11,060 nucleotides of DNA from JBGPYB01 sp041493035 (GTDB lineage Bacteria > Acidobacteriota > Vicinamibacteria > Fen-336), in the NCBI GenBank assembly GCA_041493035.1, contig JBGPYB010000153.1:1-11060 (forward strand), in the 5' to 3' direction. Positions within the stretch are counted from its first letter, which is position 1; the number at the start of each line of letters is the position of its first letter. Position numbers and translations under genes: made by a program. The notes beneath the pieces are model-generated. The model was not told where the DNA came from. It did no database searches and was given only the letters and a program-made list of their open reading frames with translations. Below, piece after piece: positions 1-6,080 of the stretch.

Positions 1-1
1 C

Positions 2-925
2 ATCCGCTCGGCAGTCTGCGTTCCGCTCCTGTTCACACCGGGGTCGAGCCAGGGAGACGAGGTGATCGGCCTCGTCTACCTCGACACGCTACGGGTCACC
101 CATACCTTCGAGAAGGAGGACCTCCAGATCCTGAGTGCTTTGGCCAACGTGGCGGCGGCCAAGATCGAAAACGTGCGTCTTCTCGAGGAGAGCCTCGAGA
201 TGCGGCGCATGGAGGAGGACATGCGCCGGGCCGCTGAAATTCAGCAACGGCTGCTGCCGGGTCTTCCGCCGAAGGTGCCCGGGTACGGCCTCGTGGGCTC
301 GAACACTCCGTGCCGCACCGTGGGCGGGGACTACTACGACTTCATCCACGAAGGCGCCCAGGTCTTTCTGGCCCTCGGCGACGTCTCGGGCAAAGGGACG
401 GGCGCCGCGCTGATCATGACGGTCCTTCGCGCTGCGGTGCGCGGCCATTGGCAGGAGGGAGCGGTGGCCGAGGCGCTCGGCCGCATCAACCGCACCGTCT
501 GTCAGAACGTCCCCGAGGGGAAGTACGTCACCTTCGTGGCGGCACGCTTGGACGTCGCCTCGGGCCGGATCACCTACGTGAACGCAGGGCACAACCCGCC
601 GCTCCTCGTCCGCGCCGATGGCTCCATCGAGCTCCTGGAGGAGGGCGGGATGGTCCTCGGGATGTTCGAGTCGGTTCCGTACGCGGAAGGGACCGTCGAG
701 CTGCGCAGAGGCGACACCCTCTTCGTCTATTCCGATGGCGTCACGGAGACCTTCAACCCCGAGGGCGAGGAGTACGGCGAGGAACGGCTGATGGCCGCGG
801 TGAAGCGCCACCGTGAGCGCGACCCGGCGGCGATCCAGGCGCAGATCCTTCTCGAGCTGGACCAGTTCGCCCAGGGCGTCAAGGCCGGCGACGACCGCAC
901 GATCATCGTCCTGAAGCGCAACTGA
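2..925 (+). CDS. GAF-domain PP2C/SpoIIE-type serine phosphatase (RsbU-like), 5'-truncated
   Basis: C-terminal 307 residues of a signalling phosphatase that presumably dephosphorylates a phosphoserine on an anti-sigma-factor antagonist (partner switching). The reading frame is open to the window edge, and residues 1-20 continue a typical GAF ending (VPLLF..., then IGLVYLD and FEKEDLQILSALANVAA), so the GTG at position 62 is not the real start. A short coiled-coil linker rich in E, R and M (about residues 55-75) leads to the SpoIIE/PP2C domain. That domain opens with AEIQQRLLP and carries the acidic metal-binding motifs GGDYYDF (D110), GDVSGKG (D127), SDGVTET (D245) and GDDRT (D297/D298), numbered in the visible fragment. 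NAGHNPP is also present. All key acidic residues are intact, so the enzyme should be active. Related proteins often have an FHA or receiver domain in front of GAF; here that part lies outside the window. The partner is not visible. The family call is firm, the substrate is inferred. Confidence 0.93.
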   Translation: MRSAVCVPLLFTPGSSQGDEVIGLVYLDTLRVTHTFEKEDLQILSALANVAAAKIENVRLLEESLEMRRMEEDMRRAAEIQQRLLPGLPPKVPGYGLVGSNTPCRTVGGDYYDFIHEGAQVFLALGDVSGKGTGAALIMTVLRAAVRGHWQEGAVAEALGRINRTVCQNVPEGKYVTFVAARLDVASGRITYVNAGHNPPLLVRADGSIELLEEGGMVLGMFESVPYAEGTVELRRGDTLFVYSDGVTETFNPEGEEYGEERLMAAVKRHRERDPAAIQAQILLELDQFAQGVKAGDDRTIIVLKRN

Positions 926-972
926 CGCCGCCGGGGAGGCCACGGGCACGCGCGGCTTGACCGGCGGCGTCA
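923..972 (+). terminator. Long inverted repeat after the phosphatase gene (candidate terminator)
   Basis: Positions 923-934 (TGACGCCGCCGG) and 961-972 (CCGGCGGCGTCA) are perfect 12-bp inverted repeats. A second, inner 5-bp pairing (937-941 with 954-958, one G-U) sits beyond a 2x2 internal loop. The left arm starts with the phosphatase stop codon. No T-tract follows, so it is not a classical intrinsic terminator. It could be a terminator without a U-tract, an mRNA-stabilising 3' hairpin, or part of the hsp20 control region, since the right arm overlaps the predicted -35 box. Confidence 0.5.
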
Positions 973-985
973 CGTGGGATCTACT
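957..985 (+). promoter_or_regulatory. Predicted housekeeping-type promoter of hsp20
   Basis: TTGACC (957-962) is a near-consensus -35 box. It is followed by a 17-nt spacer and TCTACT (980-985), a 4/6 match to the -10 box. The expected transcription start is near 992, leaving a leader of only about 6 nt before the ATG at 998. No CIRCE-type operator (TTAGCACTC-N9-GAGTGCTAA) is visible. Prediction by eye only. Confidence 0.45.
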
Positions 986-997
986 GAGCGTCGACCC

Positions 998-1462
998 ATG
1001 AGCGTGCTCCGGAAGACGGCCCGGACGTGGCTCAGCGAGCTATCGATCCTCCAGCGGGAGGTGAACCAGCTCTTCGAGCGCCTCGCGGAGCTGGACCGGG
1101 CCGACCAGCCGGCGGCGGGTGAGTGGCTGCCCAGCATCGACATCTACGAGTGCCGCGGGGCGCTCAACGTCGTGGCCGAAGTCCCCGGCCTCGGAGCCGA
1201 CTCGCTGCGCGTCGCCTACAGGGACAACTGCCTCACCATCGGCGGCGAACGGCGCGAAAGGCGAGAGGGAGGAAGCGTCGCGGCGTTTCTCTGCCTCGAG
1301 CGCCCCCACGGCCGGTTCAAGCGCACGATCCCCATCGACATCCCCGTGGACGTGCAGAAGGCCGAGGCCCGTCTGGCCGGCGGCCTCCTCACCATCGTCC
1401 TCCCCCGCCTCAAGGACCGACGAGGTCGCGAAGCCACGATTCCCATCGAGAGGGAAGAATGA
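998..1462 (+). CDS. hsp20: Small heat-shock protein, Hsp20/alpha-crystallin family
   Basis: A 154-residue ATP-independent holdase chaperone that binds unfolding proteins in the cytoplasm. The N-terminal arm (1-42) is amphipathic and typical of the family. The alpha-crystallin domain runs from about 43 to 140: WLPSIDIYE, VVAEVPGLGADSL, then FKRTIPIDIPVDV and the signature ARLAGGLLTIVLP (124-136). The C-terminal tail has the I-x-I anchor motif (IPI, 148-150) needed for oligomer assembly. The start is placed at ATG 998. An in-frame GTG at 974 would add eight residues but lies upstream of the predicted transcription start and has no usable SD. The stop codon overlaps a possible ATG (ATGA, 1459-1462). 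The gene is followed by lon in the same direction, a sensible pairing of holdase and protease, probably one transcript. Confidence 0.93.
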   Translation: MSVLRKTARTWLSELSILQREVNQLFERLAELDRADQPAAGEWLPSIDIYECRGALNVVAEVPGLGADSLRVAYRDNCLTIGGERRERREGGSVAAFLCLERPHGRFKRTIPIDIPVDVQKAEARLAGGLLTIVLPRLKDRRGREATIPIEREE

Positions 1463-1491
1463 TTCCAAGGCCGAGCGAGGACGCCGTCGAA
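1458..1491 (+). repeat. Direct repeat, copy 1 (hsp20-lon spacer)
   Basis: A 34-nt unit starting at the hsp20 stop codon: AATGATTCCAAGGCC, then GAGCGAGGACGCC, then GTCGAA. It matches the unit at 1572-1606 except for five or so substitutions and one inserted G. I see no further copy elsewhere in the window. Confidence 0.75.
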
Positions 1492-1605
1492 GGGCCGGCG
1501 GCAGTGCGGCGTCTTCCGAGCGGAGGCTTTCCTCACTCGCCTCGCCCGGATTCACTCCGGGCGAGGCGTTCAATGAAGTCAAGGCCGGAGCGAGGACGCC
1601 AATGA
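1459..1605 (+). CDS. Possible 48-residue leader-type small ORF between hsp20 and lon
   Basis: An ATG overlapping the hsp20 stop (ATGA) opens a frame of 48 codons ending in TGA at 1603-1605. The predicted peptide starts MIPRPSEDAV and ends SRPERGRQ. It is rich in Arg, Pro and Ser, with no domain, signal peptide or membrane segment. It resembles no family I know. The peptide is partly made of the repeat and palindrome, so it may be incidental. The reason to list it is positional: its start overlaps the upstream stop and its stop overlaps another ATG. It might serve translational coupling rather than encode a functional peptide. Confidence 0.2.
   Translation: MIPRPSEDAVEGPAAVRRLPSGGFPHSPRPDSLRARRSMKSRPERGRQ
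1538..1568 (+). repeat. Perfect 13-bp palindrome with 5-nt loop
   Basis: CGCCTCGCCCGGA (1538-1550) and TCCGGGCGAGGCG (1556-1568) pair perfectly around the loop TTCAC. Eleven of the 13 pairs are G-C, so the RNA hairpin would be very stable. It lies midway between the two direct-repeat copies and is followed by TTCAATGA, not by a T-run. Candidate roles are a REP-like dispersed palindrome, an mRNA processing or stabilising hairpin, or an attenuator between hsp20 and lon. Confidence 0.7.
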
Positions 1606-1606
1606 A
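1572..1606 (+). repeat. Direct repeat, copy 2 (hsp20-lon spacer)
   Basis: A 35-nt unit, AATGAAGTCAAGGCCG then GAGCGAGGACGCC then AATGAA, aligning end to end with copy 1 with one extra G. Its end merges with a shorter repeat: the 11-mer GACGCCAATGA occurs at 1595-1605 and again at 1612-1622, where it contains the lon start codon. Confidence 0.75.
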
Positions 1607-1622
1607 AGCCAGACGCCAATGA
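1602..1622 (+). other. Six-codon mini-ORF overlapping the lon start
   Basis: ATG at 1602 begins the peptide MKARRQ, whose TGA (1620-1622) overlaps the lon ATG (1619-1621) as ATGA. Its own start overlaps the stop of the preceding 48-codon ORF in the same way. Lon has no visible SD, so re-initiation at these overlaps could deliver ribosomes to lon. It may equally be a by-product of the repeated AATGA motif. Confidence 0.25.
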
Positions 1623-4060
1623 CAGAAGAGCTGCGGAAGGACGACGAGCCGGTCAAGATCCCCGAGGTGCTGCCGGTCCTCCCCCTCAGGGACATCGTGA
1701 TCTTCCCTTTCATGATCGTGCCGCTCTACGTCAGCCGTGAGCGTTCGATCAAGGCGGTGGACCAGGCCCTCGCCGACAACCGGATGATCCTCCTCGCGGC
1801 CCAGAAGGAGCAGGAAAAGGAGGACCCGGCTCCGGACGACGTCTACAAGGTCGGTACCGTCGCACTCATCATGCGCATGCTGAAGCTCCCCGACGGCCGG
1901 ATTCGTGTTCTCGTTCAGGGCGTCGGCCGGGCTCGGATTGTCTCCTTCGAGGAGGGACATCCTCATCTCCAAGCGCGGATCGAGGCGGTGACGGAGCCCG
2001 AGGTGACTGACAAGGAAAACCTCGAGACCGAGGCCCTGATGCGGAACGTGAAGGGGGCTCTGGAGAAGTCGGCAAACCTGGGCAAGCCCATCTCACCTGA
2101 GGTGATCGTCATCGCCGCCAACATGGACGAGCCGGGGCGCCTCGCCGACCTCACCGCCTCGAATCTGGACCTCAAGGTCGAGGGAGCCCAGGAGATTCTG
2201 GAGGCCACCGACCCGATCGAGCGCCTGCGGCGGGTCCACGAGCTGATGGCCAAGGAGCTCGAGGTCCTGAACATGCAGCAGGAGATCTCCTCCCAGGCCA
2301 AGGGGGAGATGGACCGGAGCCAGCGTGAGTTCTTCCTGAGGCAGCAGATGAAGGCGATCCAGACAGAGCTGGGCGAGGGGAACGAGCTGGCTGAAGAAAT
2401 CGCGCAGCTGAAGGAGAAGACCCACAAGGCCAAGATGCCGAAGGCGGTCCTGGAAGAGGTGGAGCGCCAGCTCAAGAAGCTGGAGCGCATGCACCCCGAC
2501 TCGGCGGAGACGGCCACGCTGCGGAACTGGCTCGACTGGATGGTCACGCTCCCCTGGGGGAAGCCCACCAAGGACAACCTGGACCTGAAGGAAGCGCAGC
2601 GGATCCTCGACGAGGACCACTACGGCCTCGAGAAGGTCAAGGAAAGGATCGTCGAGTACCTGGCGGTGCGCAAGCTGAAGGACAAGATGAAGGGGCCGCT
2701 CCTCTGTTTCGTCGGCCCCCCCGGCGTCGGCAAGACGAGCCTCGGGAAGTCGATCGCCCGCGCTCTGGGACGCAAGTTCGTGCGGCTGTCTTTGGGCGGC
2801 GTCAAGGACGAAGCCGAGATCCGCGGCCACCGGCGCACCTACGTGGGCTCGATGCCGGGTCGGATCATCCAGGGGATCCACCAGGCGTCCTCCAACAATC
2901 CGGTCTTCATGATGGACGAGGTGGACAAGATCGGCGCCGACTACCGTGGCGATCCGTCCTCGGCGCTTCTCGAGGTCCTGGACCCGGAGCAGAACAATTC
3001 CTTCCGCGACCACTACCTGGGCATCCCCTTCGACCTCTCCAATGTCATGTTCATCTGCACGGCCAACCTGACCGACACGATCCAGCCGGCCTTCCTCGAC
3101 CGCATGGAGGTGATCCGTATCTCGGGTTACACCGAGGAGGAGAAGATCGAGATCGCCAAGCGTCACATCGTCCCGAAGCAGCTCGAGGAGCACGGCATCA
3201 CGCCCGAGAACCTGCTCTTGAACGACCGCGCCCTGCGTACGCTGATCAATAGCTACACCCGGGAGGCCGGCCTCCGAAACCTGGAGCGAGAGATCGCGAC
3301 GGTGGCCCGCAAGGTGGCCCGCAAGGTGGCCGAGGGACAGAGCGGGACGGTTCGCGTGACCCCGGGAACGGTATCGAAGTATCTGGGAGCCCCGAAGATG
3401 CTCCCCGACGAGATGCTCAAGCAGGACGGCGTCGGGATCGCCACCGGCCTGGCGTGGACCGCGACGGGCGGCGACGTTCTCTTCGTCGAAGCCACTGCGA
3501 TGAAGGGGAAGGGGCGGCTCACGCTGACGGGCCAGCTCGGCGACGTCATGAAGGAGTCGGCCCATGCCGCGCTCTCCGTCGCCCGAACCCGCGCGCGCCA
3601 GTACGGCATCCGGGAGGATTTTTTCGCGACACACGACCTCCACATCCACGTACCGGAGGGCGCCATCCCCAAGGACGGCCCGTCGGCCGGGATTACGATA
3701 GCCACGGCCATGCTGTCGGTCTTCACCAACCGGCCCGTGAAGCGCTCCGTCGCCATGACGGGCGAGATCACGCTGCGCGGCAACGTGCTTCCCATCGGAG
3801 TGCTCAAGGAGAAGGTGTTGGCCGCGCGGCGGGCGGGCATCACGACCGTGGTGGCGCCCAAGCTCAACCAGAAGGATCTCGATGAGGTGCCGGCGACCCT
3901 GCGGCGCGGGATGGAGTTTCATCTGGTCGAAGAGCTGGACGAGGTGCTGAAGCTCGCCCTCATTCCGCCACTCGAGTCGCGCCCGCTCCCCACGCCCGGG
4001 CCCAAGGCTCCGCCCAAGACGTTCCCTGGCAAGCCACGCGCGCGCCCCGTGACGGTCTAG
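1619..4060 (+). CDS. lon: ATP-dependent Lon protease (LonA type)
   Basis: An 813-residue cytoplasmic hexameric protease that unfolds and degrades misfolded and regulatory proteins. Order of domains: LON substrate-binding domain (about 15-215, starting LPVLPLRDIVIFPFMIVPL), a coiled-coil/helical region, the AAA+ module with Walker A GPPGVGKT (366-373) and Walker B VFMMDE (429-434), then the proteolytic domain. The catalytic dyad is Ser689 in KDGPSAG and Lys732 in GVLKEK, 43 residues apart as in other LonA proteins. Length is slightly above the usual 780-800 because of a Pro-rich, basic tail of about 30 residues (from PPLESRPLP). ATG 1619 is the only good start; an in-frame TGA lies at 1574. 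No SD is visible. Probably co-transcribed with hsp20. A 12-bp tandem duplication near 3308-3331 encodes VARK twice within the AAA+ lid. Confidence 0.98.
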   Translation: MTEELRKDDEPVKIPEVLPVLPLRDIVIFPFMIVPLYVSRERSIKAVDQALADNRMILLAAQKEQEKEDPAPDDVYKVGTVALIMRMLKLPDGRIRVLVQGVGRARIVSFEEGHPHLQARIEAVTEPEVTDKENLETEALMRNVKGALEKSANLGKPISPEVIVIAANMDEPGRLADLTASNLDLKVEGAQEILEATDPIERLRRVHELMAKELEVLNMQQEISSQAKGEMDRSQREFFLRQQMKAIQTELGEGNELAEEIAQLKEKTHKAKMPKAVLEEVERQLKKLERMHPDSAETATLRNWLDWMVTLPWGKPTKDNLDLKEAQRILDEDHYGLEKVKERIVEYLAVRKLKDKMKGPLLCFVGPPGVGKTSLGKSIARALGRKFVRLSLGGVKDEAEIRGHRRTYVGSMPGRIIQGIHQASSNNPVFMMDEVDKIGADYRGDPSSALLEVLDPEQNNSFRDHYLGIPFDLSNVMFICTANLTDTIQPAFLDRMEVIRISGYTEEEKIEIAKRHIVPKQLEEHGITPENLLLNDRALRTLINSYTREAGLRNLEREIATVARKVARKVAEGQSGTVRVTPGTVSKYLGAPKMLPDEMLKQDGVGIATGLAWTATGGDVLFVEATAMKGKGRLTLTGQLGDVMKESAHAALSVARTRARQYGIREDFFATHDLHIHVPEGAIPKDGPSAGITIATAMLSVFTNRPVKRSVAMTGEITLRGNVLPIGVLKEKVLAARRAGITTVVAPKLNQKDLDEVPATLRRGMEFHLVEELDEVLKLALIPPLESRPLPTPGPKAPPKTFPGKPRARPVTV

Positions 4061-4066
4061 CCGTCA
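4050..4066 (+). terminator. Hairpin spanning the lon stop codon
   Basis: TGACGG (4050-4055) pairs perfectly with CCGTCA (4061-4066) around TCTAG, which contains the stop codon. No T-run follows. It is the first of three small hairpins in the lon-ymdB spacer. As a terminator it is weak on its own. Confidence 0.35.
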
Positions 4067-4073
4067 GTCCTTG

Positions 4074-4087
4074 CGGGTGTTCACCCG
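4074..4087 (+). terminator. Second hairpin after lon
   Basis: CGGGTG (4074-4079) and CACCCG (4082-4087) are perfect inverted repeats; with a realistic 4-nt loop the stem is 5 bp. No U-tract follows. Together with its neighbours it may end lon transcription or protect the mRNA 3' end. Confidence 0.35.
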
Positions 4088-4100
4088 GAGCATCTCGACC

Positions 4101-4114
4101 TCTCTGCGAAGAGA
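4101..4114 (+). other. Third small hairpin, GCGA (GNRA) tetraloop
   Basis: TCTCT (4101-4105) pairs with AGAGA (4110-4114) around GCGA, a stable GNRA-type tetraloop. It sits 10 nt upstream of the predicted ymdB -35 box. Short stems occur by chance, so support is limited. Confidence 0.25.
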
Positions 4115-4124
4115 CGTGAAGCAT

Positions 4125-4154
4125 TTGACCCTTCCCCGGCTCCCGACATAGGCT
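4125..4154 (+). promoter_or_regulatory. Predicted promoter of the YmdB-type gene
   Basis: TTGACC (4125-4130), identical to the hsp20 -35 box, is followed by an 18-nt spacer and TAGGCT (4149-4154), which fits TAnnnT. The expected start near 4161-4162 leaves about 4 nt before the ATG at 4166, so the message would be nearly leaderless, in line with the absent SD. By-eye prediction. Confidence 0.45.
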
Positions 4155-4165
4155 GGACGTTTCCC

Positions 4166-4969
4166 ATGAACATCCTGGTGGTCGGAGACGTCGTCGGCAG
4201 CCCGGGACGGGCCATCCTGAAGAAGGGGCTCCCGCTCGTCTTCCGAAAGCACGACATCGACTACTGCATCGCCAACGTTGAAAACGCCGCAGGCGGTTTC
4301 GGCGTCACGAAGGACGTCTGCGAGGAATTTCGCGCGCTGGGCGTCGACTGCATGACGTCGGGGAATCACATCTGGGACAAGAAGGAGATCATCCCGCTGA
4401 TGGGCCAATTCCCCGATCTTCTGCGCCCCGCCAACTACCCCGAGGCGCAGCCGGGGCGCGGTGCCCACGTCGGGAAAGGCAAGGACTCGGGCGTCCCTGT
4501 GGCCACGGTCAACCTGAGCTGCCGCGTCTTCATGAACGGCGCGATGGACGACCCTTTCGCCAAGGGGCGCGCCGAGGTGGAACGCCTCCGCAAGGAGGCC
4601 AAGATCGTGATCGTCGACATCCACGGCGAGGCCACGTCGGAGAAGATGGCCCTCGCGTACTACCTCGACGGCCTCGCCACAGCCGTGGTCGGTACCCACA
4701 CCCACGTCCCCACCTGCGATCACCGCATCCTGCCCAAGGGGACGGCCTACTGTTCCGACATCGGGATGACCGGGCCGTACGACTCGGTGATCGGGGTCGA
4801 GAAAGAGCCGATCATCCAGCGCTTCCTGACGGCGATGCCGAGCCGTTTCGAGACGGCGAAGGGGGACCCGCGCCTCGCGGCGGTGGTCGTTGACGCCGAT
4901 CCCCAGACGGGACGCGCCCGCCGCATCGACCGCATGCTCCTCTCGGAGCAGGACCTCGAGACGTACTAG
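4166..4969 (+). CDS. ymdB: YmdB-family metallophosphoesterase (TIGR00282 type)
   Basis: A 267-residue calcineurin-like phosphoesterase. The characterised Bacillus subtilis YmdB hydrolyses 2',3'-cyclic nucleotides and affects biofilm and motility gene expression. All metal-site residues of that family can be read here: D8 (GDVVG), E39 and N40 (VENAAGG), N67 and H68 (GNHIWD), H153 (VDIHGE) and H178/H180 (GTHTHV). Length is normal for the family (about 260-265). No signal peptide or membrane segment, so cytoplasmic. In many bacteria ymdB lies next to rny (RNase Y), but no rny is seen here. The ATG is the only sensible start and no SD precedes it. It probably has its own promoter after lon; the downstream kinase gene starts 19 nt later. 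The biochemical role in this organism is inferred from the family. Confidence 0.93.
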   Translation: MNILVVGDVVGSPGRAILKKGLPLVFRKHDIDYCIANVENAAGGFGVTKDVCEEFRALGVDCMTSGNHIWDKKEIIPLMGQFPDLLRPANYPEAQPGRGAHVGKGKDSGVPVATVNLSCRVFMNGAMDDPFAKGRAEVERLRKEAKIVIVDIHGEATSEKMALAYYLDGLATAVVGTHTHVPTCDHRILPKGTAYCSDIGMTGPYDSVIGVEKEPIIQRFLTAMPSRFETAKGDPRLAAVVVDADPQTGRARRIDRMLLSEQDLETY

Positions 4970-4975
4970 CCCGCG

Positions 4976-4981
4976 TATACT
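4976..4981 (+). promoter_or_regulatory. -10 box for a leaderless kinase mRNA
   Basis: TATACT (5/6 match to TATAAT) ends exactly 7 nt before the GTG at 4989, placing the transcription start at or next to the first base of the start codon. No good -35 box lies at the right distance and no SD precedes the GTG. This pattern is typical of leaderless transcripts in GC-rich bacteria. Co-transcription from ymdB is also possible. Confidence 0.45.
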
Positions 4982-4988
4982 CTGACCC

Positions 4989-6080
4989 GTGGCGTCGCTC
5001 CCCTCCCGCTCGCCCCAGGAGGACCTCCCGTCCCTTGGGATCGCCGTTCTCGATGCGATTCCCATCAACGTTTACGTCGTAGACCGGCAGATGCGGGTGG
5101 TGGCCTGGAACCGACAGCGGGAGCAGGGCCCCCTGGGCCGGCCCCGCAGGGAGGTCCTGGGGCGCCACCTGCGCGACATTCTCTCTCGGCAGGGATTCCG
5201 TGCGACCGAGCCGATCCTGAAGCGGGTCTTCGAAAGCGGTGAGCCCAACGAAGAGACCACGGAGTCGCGTGACCGCACACGCCTCTTCCACACCCGCCGC
5301 CTCCCGGTGTTCCGGGGACGCGCCGTCACCCACGTGGTGTCGTGGTTCGAGGACATCACCGATCGGCGCGCGATGGAGATGCGCCTCATCGCCACCGACC
5401 GTCTCGCCTACCTCGGGCAGCTCGTGGCGGGGGTCGCTCACGAGGTCTCGAACCCGCTGGCCGGGATCGCAGGGTGCGCCGAGGCCCTCGCGTCTCTGGC
5501 GATGAGCGGGCGGGGCGACGAGGCGGCACGAGAAGCTCGTGAGTTCCGCGACCTGATCCGCGGCGAGCTGGCCCGCTGTGAGCGGCTCGTCCGCTCTCTG
5601 CTCGACTCCGCCCGGCGCGATCCGAGCAGCACCGCCGACGTCCCTGCGGTCGTCGGCACGGCGCTCCGCCTGCTCGAACGCCACCCCGCCTTCGCCAAGG
5701 TGCGTGTCGTCTCGCGGCTCCCCTCGGGGCTTCCCTCCGCCCGGATCGACGCCGACTCGCTGAAACAGGTGGTAATGGCCCTGGCCTCCAACGCGGCGCG
5801 GGCCATGCCCGATGGAGGGACCTTGTCGCTCAGGGCCGCAAGGGATGGGGACTCCGTCGTGCTCGACGTTCTCGACACGGGGCCGGGTGTTCCGCCGTCG
5901 CTGCGATCACGGATCTTCGAGCCGTTCTTTACGACGCGATCGGAGGAGGGAACAGGGTTGGGGCTGGCGATCGCCCGCAGCCTCGTACGAGGACGCGGGG
6001 GCGACATCGTCTGCGGCGCTCGCCGCGGTCGCGGAGCCCTCTTCCGCGTATTGCTGCAACCGGCGGAGGCCGGCAGGTGA
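4989..6080 (+). CDS. Soluble PAS-domain histidine kinase (NtrB-like)
   Basis: A 363-residue sensor kinase that autophosphorylates and passes phosphate to the regulator encoded next. An N-terminal PAS domain (about 15-125: VLDAIPINVYVVDRQMRVVAWN, ending FEDITDRRAME) is followed by HisKA with phospho-acceptor H151 in AHEVSNPLAGI. The HATPase domain has N-box Asn268 (ASNAARAMPDGG), G1 box DTGPGVP (from D296), F box IFEPFFTT and G2 box GTGLGLAI (321-328). No transmembrane segment or signal peptide is present, so it senses a cytoplasmic signal, perhaps through the PAS domain. No conserved haem- or flavin-binding residue can be assigned by eye. GTG 4989 is chosen because it follows a good -10 box at leaderless spacing. 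The stop overlaps the next start by 4 nt (GTGA), so the two proteins are translationally coupled. The signal is unknown. Confidence 0.95.
   Translation: MASLPSRSPQEDLPSLGIAVLDAIPINVYVVDRQMRVVAWNRQREQGPLGRPRREVLGRHLRDILSRQGFRATEPILKRVFESGEPNEETTESRDRTRLFHTRRLPVFRGRAVTHVVSWFEDITDRRAMEMRLIATDRLAYLGQLVAGVAHEVSNPLAGIAGCAEALASLAMSGRGDEAAREAREFRDLIRGELARCERLVRSLLDSARRDPSSTADVPAVVGTALRLLERHPAFAKVRVVSRLPSGLPSARIDADSLKQVVMALASNAARAMPDGGTLSLRAARDGDSVVLDVLDTGPGVPPSLRSRIFEPFFTTRSEEGTGLGLAIARSLVRGRGGDIVCGARRGRGALFRVLLQPAEAGR
6065..6069 (+). promoter_or_regulatory. Shine-Dalgarno for the sigma54 response regulator
   Basis: GGAGG lies 7 nt before the GTG at 6077, within the last kinase codons. It supports this GTG as the start and coupled translation. 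Confidence 0.7.

Noticed and set aside
974..997. GTG at 974 as hsp20 start
   Set aside because: It lies upstream of the predicted transcription start and inside the predicted promoter, has no properly spaced SD, and adds eight residues not expected for the family.
933..1000. ROSE or fourU RNA thermometer controlling hsp20
   Set aside because: No SD lies just before ATG 998 to be masked, and the predicted leader is only about 6 nt. The GGAGG at 935-939 is inside the hairpin and too far from the start.
1040..1972. 310-codon minus-strand frame across hsp20, the spacer and the start of lon
   Set aside because: It opposes two well-supported genes, has biased composition and no domain; it is open only because of high GC.
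3301..3331. Tandem 12-bp duplication in lon as a mobile or phase-variable repeat
   Set aside because: It is in frame, has just over two copies, and encodes an acceptable VARKVARKVA helix. Ordinary coding repetition.
2093..3922. 609-codon open frame on the minus strand opposite lon
   Set aside because: Lon on the plus strand is unmistakable with all catalytic motifs. The antisense frame is a GC-rich shadow with low-complexity, His/Arg/Leu-rich translation and no recognisable domain.
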